The notes under the pieces are model-generated. The model had not been told where the DNA came from. It ran no database searches and saw only the letters and a list, made by a program, of their open reading frames with translations. A stretch of DNA of 17,808 nt from Anaerolineae bacterium (GTDB taxonomy: Bacteria; Chloroflexota; Anaerolineae; DRVO01), in the NCBI GenBank assembly GCA_012719195.1, contig JAAYAV010000362.1:1-17808 (forward strand). Direction: 5' to 3'. Both the position numbers and the translations under genes were made by a program. Positions 14,278-17,808 of this stretch are shown one piece after another; within the stretch, counting starts at the first letter, position 1, and every line of letters begins with the position of its first letter.

Positions 14278-14952
14278 ATGAAAGGACGGGCGGGAATCTT
14301 CTGGAGCGCCTGGGCCATTGGCTTCTCAGGCGCGATGATCCCCGGGGCCATGCTGGCGGTGGTCCTCTCGGAGAGCCTCAACGGGCGCATCTGGGGTAGC
14401 CTGGGCATCGTTCTCGGGCACGTGCTGCTGGAGGCGCTCCTGCTCCTGGCGCTGGCTCGGGGCGCGGGCGGGTTCCTCACGCGGCCGTCCGTGGCGGTTG
14501 TGGTGGGGGTGGTCGGAGGCGCCGTGCTGACCTACATGGGGGCGGACGTGGTGGCAGCGGTGCTGCGGGATCCGGCATCCATGCAGGCGGAGGCGGCTCC
14601 CCTGCCCGCCGGCCCGGTGGTCACCGGCATGCTGGTAAGCGGCTCCAACCCGGCCTGGTTGATGTGGTGGGCGGCGGTGGGCGTCGGGCACGTCTCCATG
14701 GCCCTGCGCCTGGGAGCGCGAGGGCTGGGTGCGTTCTTCGTGGGCCACACACTGGCAGACTGGGTGTGGTACGGGTTCGTGGCGCTGCTGGTGTACAGCG
14801 GCCGCTCGATGCTGCAGGGACCGGTGTACCTGTGGATGATAAGCGCCTGCGGTCTGCTGCTGGCCGGCTTCGGGCTCTACTTCGTAGCCACGGGCATCCG
14901 TCTGGCCCGTCGCCCCGTGGCCATGGCACCCGCTACCGAGGTTTGGCCGTGA
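14278..14952 (+). CDS. LysE/RhtB-type exporter
   Basis: A 224-residue integral membrane protein with about six hydrophobic segments, the usual size of the LysE translocator superfamily, which exports amino acids or other small metabolites. Family features are the early IGFSGAMIPGAMLAVVLSES segment (PGAM replacing the usual PGP), the GIVLGHVLLEALLLLALA helix, and SGSNPAWLMWWAAVG in the second half, the counterpart of the conserved NP-containing loop. The substrate is not predictable. The ATG at 14278 follows the IF-1-like stop by 3 bp without an obvious Shine-Dalgarno, so coupling is likely. Its TGA overlaps the next start by 4 bp. Confidence 0.82.
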   Translation: MKGRAGIFWSAWAIGFSGAMIPGAMLAVVLSESLNGRIWGSLGIVLGHVLLEALLLLALARGAGGFLTRPSVAVVVGVVGGAVLTYMGADVVAAVLRDPASMQAEAAPLPAGPVVTGMLVSGSNPAWLMWWAAVGVGHVSMALRLGARGLGAFFVGHTLADWVWYGFVALLVYSGRSMLQGPVYLWMISACGLLLAGFGLYFVATGIRLARRPVAMAPATEVWP

Positions 14953-15731
14953 TCCGGGTGGGCACTTCTGGCTTCCACTACGAGGACTGGGTGGGGCCGT
15001 TCTACCCGGAAGGCACGCCGCAGTCGCGCTGGCTGGAGCACTACGCCGAGGAGTTCGACACGTGCGAGCTGAACTACACTTTCTATCGCTTGCCCGAAGC
15101 CGGGCAGTTGGCGAGGCTGGCCGAGCGGGTGCCGGCCGGCTTCACGTTCTCGTTGAAGGCGTATCGGGGCATCACCCACGAGCGAGCCGATGTAGACGAG
15201 AGCTTGCGACGAACCGGCGAAGCGGTCGCTCCGCTGGTTGCCGGCGGCAAGCTGGGGGCTCTTCTACTGCAGTTCCCCCACTCGTTCACCCCCGGTCGGT
15301 CGGCGGCAGACCTGCTGCGTCGCAGCCGGGAGCGGCTACCCGGCCTGCCGCTGGTGGCGGAGTTCCGCCACCGCGCCTGGTTACGTGAGGAAGCATTCGA
15401 CTTTCTCCGTGACCTGGACCTGGGGTTCTGCTGCGTCGACGAACCGCCGCTCCCCGGCCTCATGCCGCCAGTGGCCGTCGCCACTGCCAGTGTGGCCTAC
15501 GTGCGGTTCCACGGACGTAACGCGGCCAAGTGGTGGAAGCACGAGCAGGCCTGGGAGCGCTACGACTACACCTACACCGAGGCGGAACTCACCGGCTGGC
15601 TGCCGAAGCTGGCGGCGTTGGACGGGCAGGCAGAGGGCACGTACGTGTACTGCAACAACCACTGGCAGGGCCAGGCGGTGGATACGGCCCGGCAACTGAA
15701 GCTGATGCTGAGTGGCGCCGGCCCATTCTAG
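14949..15731 (+). CDS. DUF72 family protein (YecE-like)
   Basis: A 260-residue protein of the DUF72 TIM-barrel-like family, whose biochemical role is not established. Conserved blocks are all present: VGTSGFHYEDWVGPFYP at the N-terminus, FDTCELNYTFYRLP, FSLKAYRGITHER, LLLQFPHSF, VAEFRHRAWL, YVRFHGRN and a C-terminal TYVYCNNHWQGQAVDTA. The GTG at 14949 is chosen because it overlaps the exporter stop as GTGA and begins right at the family's first strand. The frame remains open upstream to 14664, but that is the exporter coding region in another frame. The family frequently occurs near DNA-repair or housekeeping genes, consistent with yebC-ruvCA following 35 bp later. Confidence 0.9.
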   Translation: MIRVGTSGFHYEDWVGPFYPEGTPQSRWLEHYAEEFDTCELNYTFYRLPEAGQLARLAERVPAGFTFSLKAYRGITHERADVDESLRRTGEAVAPLVAGGKLGALLLQFPHSFTPGRSAADLLRRSRERLPGLPLVAEFRHRAWLREEAFDFLRDLDLGFCCVDEPPLPGLMPPVAVATASVAYVRFHGRNAAKWWKHEQAWERYDYTYTEAELTGWLPKLAALDGQAEGTYVYCNNHWQGQAVDTARQLKLMLSGAGPF

Positions 15732-15766
15732 GCTCTCTGAGAGCGAAGCAGTAGAGGAGGACAGAA

Positions 15767-16522
15767 GTGTCTGGACATAGCAAGTGGTCAACCATTAAGC
15801 GCAAGAAGGGCGCGGCCGATGCCAAGCGCGGCCAGCTGTTCACCAAGCTGGCCAAGGAGATCCAGCTGGCCGCTCGTTCCGGCGGCGACCCGGACGCCAA
15901 CTTCAAGTTGCGCCTGGTGCTGGACAAGGCCAAGGCGGCCAACATGCCTAAGGACAACGTGGAGCGAGCCATCGCGCGCGGTACGGGCGATGACAAGGCC
16001 AATGCGCTGGAACAAGTGGTCTACGAGGCCTATGCCCCCCACGGGGTGGCCCTTCTCGTCGAGACCCTTACCGACAACCGTAACCGCACCGTGGCCGAGG
16101 TCCGACGCATCTTCAACCGCATGGGCGGCAGCCTGGGCGAGAGTGGTAGCGTGTCCTGGATCTTCGACCAGAAGGGGTACATCGCCGTCGAGGTGGGCGA
16201 CTCCGACCCCGACGAGATCGCCATGGCCGCCATCGACGCGGGCGCCGACGACGTCACCAGCGGGGACGAGATCGTGGAAGTCTATACCCTGCTGGAGAGC
16301 TTCAAGCCGGTCCAGGAGGCCCTGTCGGCGGCAGGACTCAACATAACCAGCGCCGAACTCGCTATGGTGCCCAAGACGATGATCGACCTCGGGCCGTCCG
16401 AGACGGTGCAAGCCATGCGTGTGGTGGACGCCCTGGAAGAGATCGAGGACGTCAACAACGTCTACTCCAACCTGAACATCAGCGATGAGGTGATGGAGCA
16501 GTACGAGGGCGAAGCCGCCTGA
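15767..16522 (+). CDS. yebC: YebC/PmpR family protein
   Basis: A 251-residue member of the YebC/TACO1 family, described as DNA-binding regulators in some bacteria and as translation factors relieving ribosome stalling in others. The family N-terminus is intact: SGHSKWSTIKRKKGAADAKR, then LFTKLAKEIQLAARSGGDPD and MPKDNVERAIARGTG. Middle and C-terminal domains include YEAYAPHGVALLVETLTDN, NRMGGSLGESGSVSWIF and AELAMVPKT. The GTG at 15767 is supported by GAGGAGG six bases upstream. The stop overlaps the ruvC start (TGATG), the yebC-ruvC arrangement common in many bacterial phyla. There is no separate promoter visible in the 35-bp gap before it. Confidence 0.97.
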   Translation: MSGHSKWSTIKRKKGAADAKRGQLFTKLAKEIQLAARSGGDPDANFKLRLVLDKAKAANMPKDNVERAIARGTGDDKANALEQVVYEAYAPHGVALLVETLTDNRNRTVAEVRRIFNRMGGSLGESGSVSWIFDQKGYIAVEVGDSDPDEIAMAAIDAGADDVTSGDEIVEVYTLLESFKPVQEALSAAGLNITSAELAMVPKTMIDLGPSETVQAMRVVDALEEIEDVNNVYSNLNISDEVMEQYEGEAA

Positions 16523-17028
16523 TGCTGGTCCTGGGGATCGATCCGGGCACCGCACTCACCGGCTACGCACTCGTCCGCCAGGAGGATGGCGAGCCGGAGT
16601 TGGTGGTGGCCGGGGTGATCCGTACCGCGTCGGACGAGGCCCTGGCCGTGAGGCTACAGGCGATCTACGCCGGCGTGACGCAACTGGCGGCCGAGTACCG
16701 GCCGGAGGCGGCGGCGGTGGAAGAGGTGTTCTTCAGCCGCAACGCGCGGACCGCCCTGGCGGTCGGGCATGCCCGCGGGGTCGTGCTGCTGGCGCTGGCC
16801 GACGCCGGCTTGCCGGTGGCCGAGTACAAGCCGCCGGTGGTGAAGCAGTCGGTCACGGGGTACGGCGGGGCGGACAAGGCACAGGTGCAGGAGATGGTAC
16901 GCTTGCTGCTGCGCCTGGAAGACATCCTTCGTCCCGATGACGCCGCCGATGCGGCTGCCATTGCCCTCTGTCACCTGCAGCATCGCCGGTTCGACGGCGC
17001 CGTGCAGCGGGCCGGGGAAGGGAGTTAG
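16522..17028 (+). CDS. ruvC: Holliday junction resolvase RuvC
   Basis: Cleaves Holliday junctions symmetrically during homologous recombination, acting with RuvAB. The 168-residue length and folds match. The catalytic acidic residues are all visible: D7 in LGIDPG, E67 in VEEVF, and D140 and D143 in DDAADAAAIALCH, corresponding to the four-residue site of the E. coli enzyme. The AVGHARG helix and VKQSVTGYGGADKAQV segment are also typical. The ATG at 16522 overlaps the yebC stop by one base, and ruvA begins 2 bp after the stop. Confidence 0.97.
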   Translation: MLVLGIDPGTALTGYALVRQEDGEPELVVAGVIRTASDEALAVRLQAIYAGVTQLAAEYRPEAAAVEEVFFSRNARTALAVGHARGVVLLALADAGLPVAEYKPPVVKQSVTGYGGADKAQVQEMVRLLLRLEDILRPDDAADAAAIALCHLQHRRFDGAVQRAGEGS

Positions 17029-17030
17029 GC

Positions 17031-17609
17031 TTGATCGCCAGTCTGTCGGGGACGGTACTGTGGGCGGACGATGACGCGGCCGTGATCGAGGCGGCCGGCA
17101 TCGGCTTCCGGGTGTCCCTTCCGCGGCGTCTGGTGGCGGGCCTGAGGAAGGGGCAGACGCTGACCGTCTTCACCCACCTCACCATCGGTCAGGGCGTGGA
17201 GCCGTCGCTGGTGGGGTTCGAGACGGCGGCCGAGGTCGAGGTCTTCCGCCTGCTGCTGCGCGTGTCGGGAGTGGGGCCCAGGGCGGCTCTGGCCCTGGTG
17301 GATGGCCTGACGCTGGACACCATACGCACGGCGGTTGAGACGGGGCGGCCGGAGATGCTCACCGGGGTGAAGGGGATCGGCTCCAAGACGGCACAGCGGA
17401 TAGTGTTCGACCTGCGCGAGCACTTGGGCGGGCTGGCCACCGGGATGCCGGTGATCTCCTCGGACGACCTCGATCTGGTGGAGGCTCTGACTGCCCTCGG
17501 ATACTCGGTGGTGGAAGCACAGACGGCGGTGCAGTCCCTCTCGGCGGAGGACGCCGGTGACTTCGAGGGGCGTCTGCGGGCGGCGATCGCCTACTTTGGG
17601 CGCCGGTAG
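17031..17609 (+). CDS. ruvA: Holliday junction DNA helicase subunit RuvA
   Basis: Binds the four-way junction as a tetramer and recruits the RuvB motor for branch migration. The 192 residues contain the N-terminal OB fold (MIASLSGTVLW through ~62), two helix-hairpin-helix motifs (VSGVGPRAALALV near 78-90 and VKGIGSKTAQRIV near 113-125) and the C-terminal RuvB-binding three-helix domain (DLVEALTALGYSVVEAQTAV). The TTG at 17031 is chosen because GGAG lies six bases upstream and homologues begin MIASL. The loop that in E. coli holds the acidic pin (VREDAQ, E55-D56) reads TIGQGVEPS here, with only E57. No ruvB follows in the window. Confidence 0.95.
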   Translation: MIASLSGTVLWADDDAAVIEAAGIGFRVSLPRRLVAGLRKGQTLTVFTHLTIGQGVEPSLVGFETAAEVEVFRLLLRVSGVGPRAALALVDGLTLDTIRTAVETGRPEMLTGVKGIGSKTAQRIVFDLREHLGGLATGMPVISSDDLDLVEALTALGYSVVEAQTAVQSLSAEDAGDFEGRLRAAIAYFGRR

Positions 17610-17637
17610 CGCCGTCGCACTCAAGTTCGTATGACAA

Positions 17638-17680
17638 GCGGCCGATGCCCGAGGGGTGCCGCTAGGGAGCGGCTAGGGAG
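17638..17680 (+). other. Hairpin and short direct repeat between ruvA and the last gene
   Basis: GCGGC (17638-17642) can pair with GCCGC (17658-17662), with an inner CCC/GGG pairing. It is followed by two copies of GCTAGGGAG (17661-17669, 17672-17680) spaced 11 bp. The second copy runs into the GGGAGGGAG ribosome binding site. No T-run follows the hairpin, and I see no TTGRCC-N18 promoter in this 77-bp gap. Confidence 0.3.
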
Positions 17681-17686
17681 GGAGTG

Positions 17687-17808
17687 ATGGAACTGGCGAC
17701 CCGAACTGAGGACAGGAACGAACGGTTGTTGGCCGGACTGGCCCATGGCCTGATTCTGACGAATTTCGTCGGCGCCGTGGGCGCGGCCGTCATCTACGCC
17801 ATCTACCG
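17687..17808 (+). CDS. N-terminus of a small membrane protein, DUF4870-like (partial)
   Basis: An ATG at 17687, preceded by GGGAGGGAG, opens a frame that runs off the window end after 40 codons. The visible part is a charged N-terminus (TRTEDRNERLLAGLAHG) followed by a hydrophobic helix (LILTNFVGAVGAAVIYAIYR). The pattern ER-LAGLAH, a hydrophobic stretch, then a tyrosine/arginine end resembles DUF4870 small membrane proteins. With only the first third or so visible, this assignment is tentative. Confidence 0.55.
   Translation, partial: MELATRTEDRNERLLAGLAHGLILTNFVGAVGAAVIYAIY

Noticed and set aside
14664..14948. N-terminal extension of the DUF72 frame to 355 residues
   Set aside because: The extension is the shadow of the LysE-type gene in another frame. 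The family start and a GTGA overlap are at 14949.
1..17808. Mobile elements, CRISPR, tRNA/rRNA genes, toxin-antitoxin or defence genes
   Set aside because: I looked for repeat arrays, transposase or integrase motifs, tRNA-like cloverleaf signatures and short toxin-antitoxin pairs and found none that could be supported.

Overview
The window is GC-rich bacterial chromosome, densely packed, with GGAGG-type ribosome binding sites, several GTG/TTG starts and many 1-13 bp gene overlaps. Gene content (a solute-binding/von Willebrand A fusion, a geranylgeranyl-reductase-type flavoprotein, DUF72, yebC-ruvC-ruvA) fits a Chloroflexota-like (perhaps Anaerolineae) genome. That placement is inference from protein style and is not proven. 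I see no tRNA, rRNA, IS element, CRISPR array, phage gene or defence island. Most of the window is core or near-core genes, so the less ordinary signals are in the regulatory DNA and a few atypical proteins.

Layout: (1) 1-1804, plus strand: the tail of an unknown gene, then a membrane-anchored solute-binding + VWA protein. (2) 1846-4473: a promoter followed by a GT4 glycosyltransferase and a polyisoprenyl-phosphate sugar phosphotransferase, a two-gene surface-glycan unit. (3) 4483-7190: a promoter and ~160-nt leader, then purA and an FAD-dependent reductase. (4) 7230-7607: a cold-shock gene with its own promoter and a ~120-nt leader that can fold into a closed multi-stem structure, ending in a hairpin shared with the convergent unit. 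(5) 10548 down to 7673, minus strand: TPR protein, dtd (4-bp overlap) and an MFS transporter. (6) From 10611, plus strand: a three-S1-domain protein, ftsK, an IF-1-like OB-fold protein, a LysE-type exporter, a DUF72 protein, yebC, ruvC and ruvA, almost all overlapping or nearly touching, then the start of a DUF4870-like membrane protein.

The most informative pattern is a recurrent promoter. Five sites, each directly upstream of an independently predicted unit and on both strands, share a TTGRCC-like -35 (TTGGCC three times, TTGACC, TTGCCT), an exactly 18-bp spacer and a TATAAT-like -10. The divergent TPR/S1 region has two of them plus a long imperfect inverted repeat overlapping one. Other points worth a second look are the IF-1 paralogue translationally coupled to ftsK, the structured csp leader starting at the predicted transcription start, a possibly leaderless or SD-less glycosyltransferase mRNA, and a RuvA whose acidic pin does not match the E. 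coli pattern. Three OB-fold RNA-binding proteins (CSP, S1, IF-1-like) lie in this one window.
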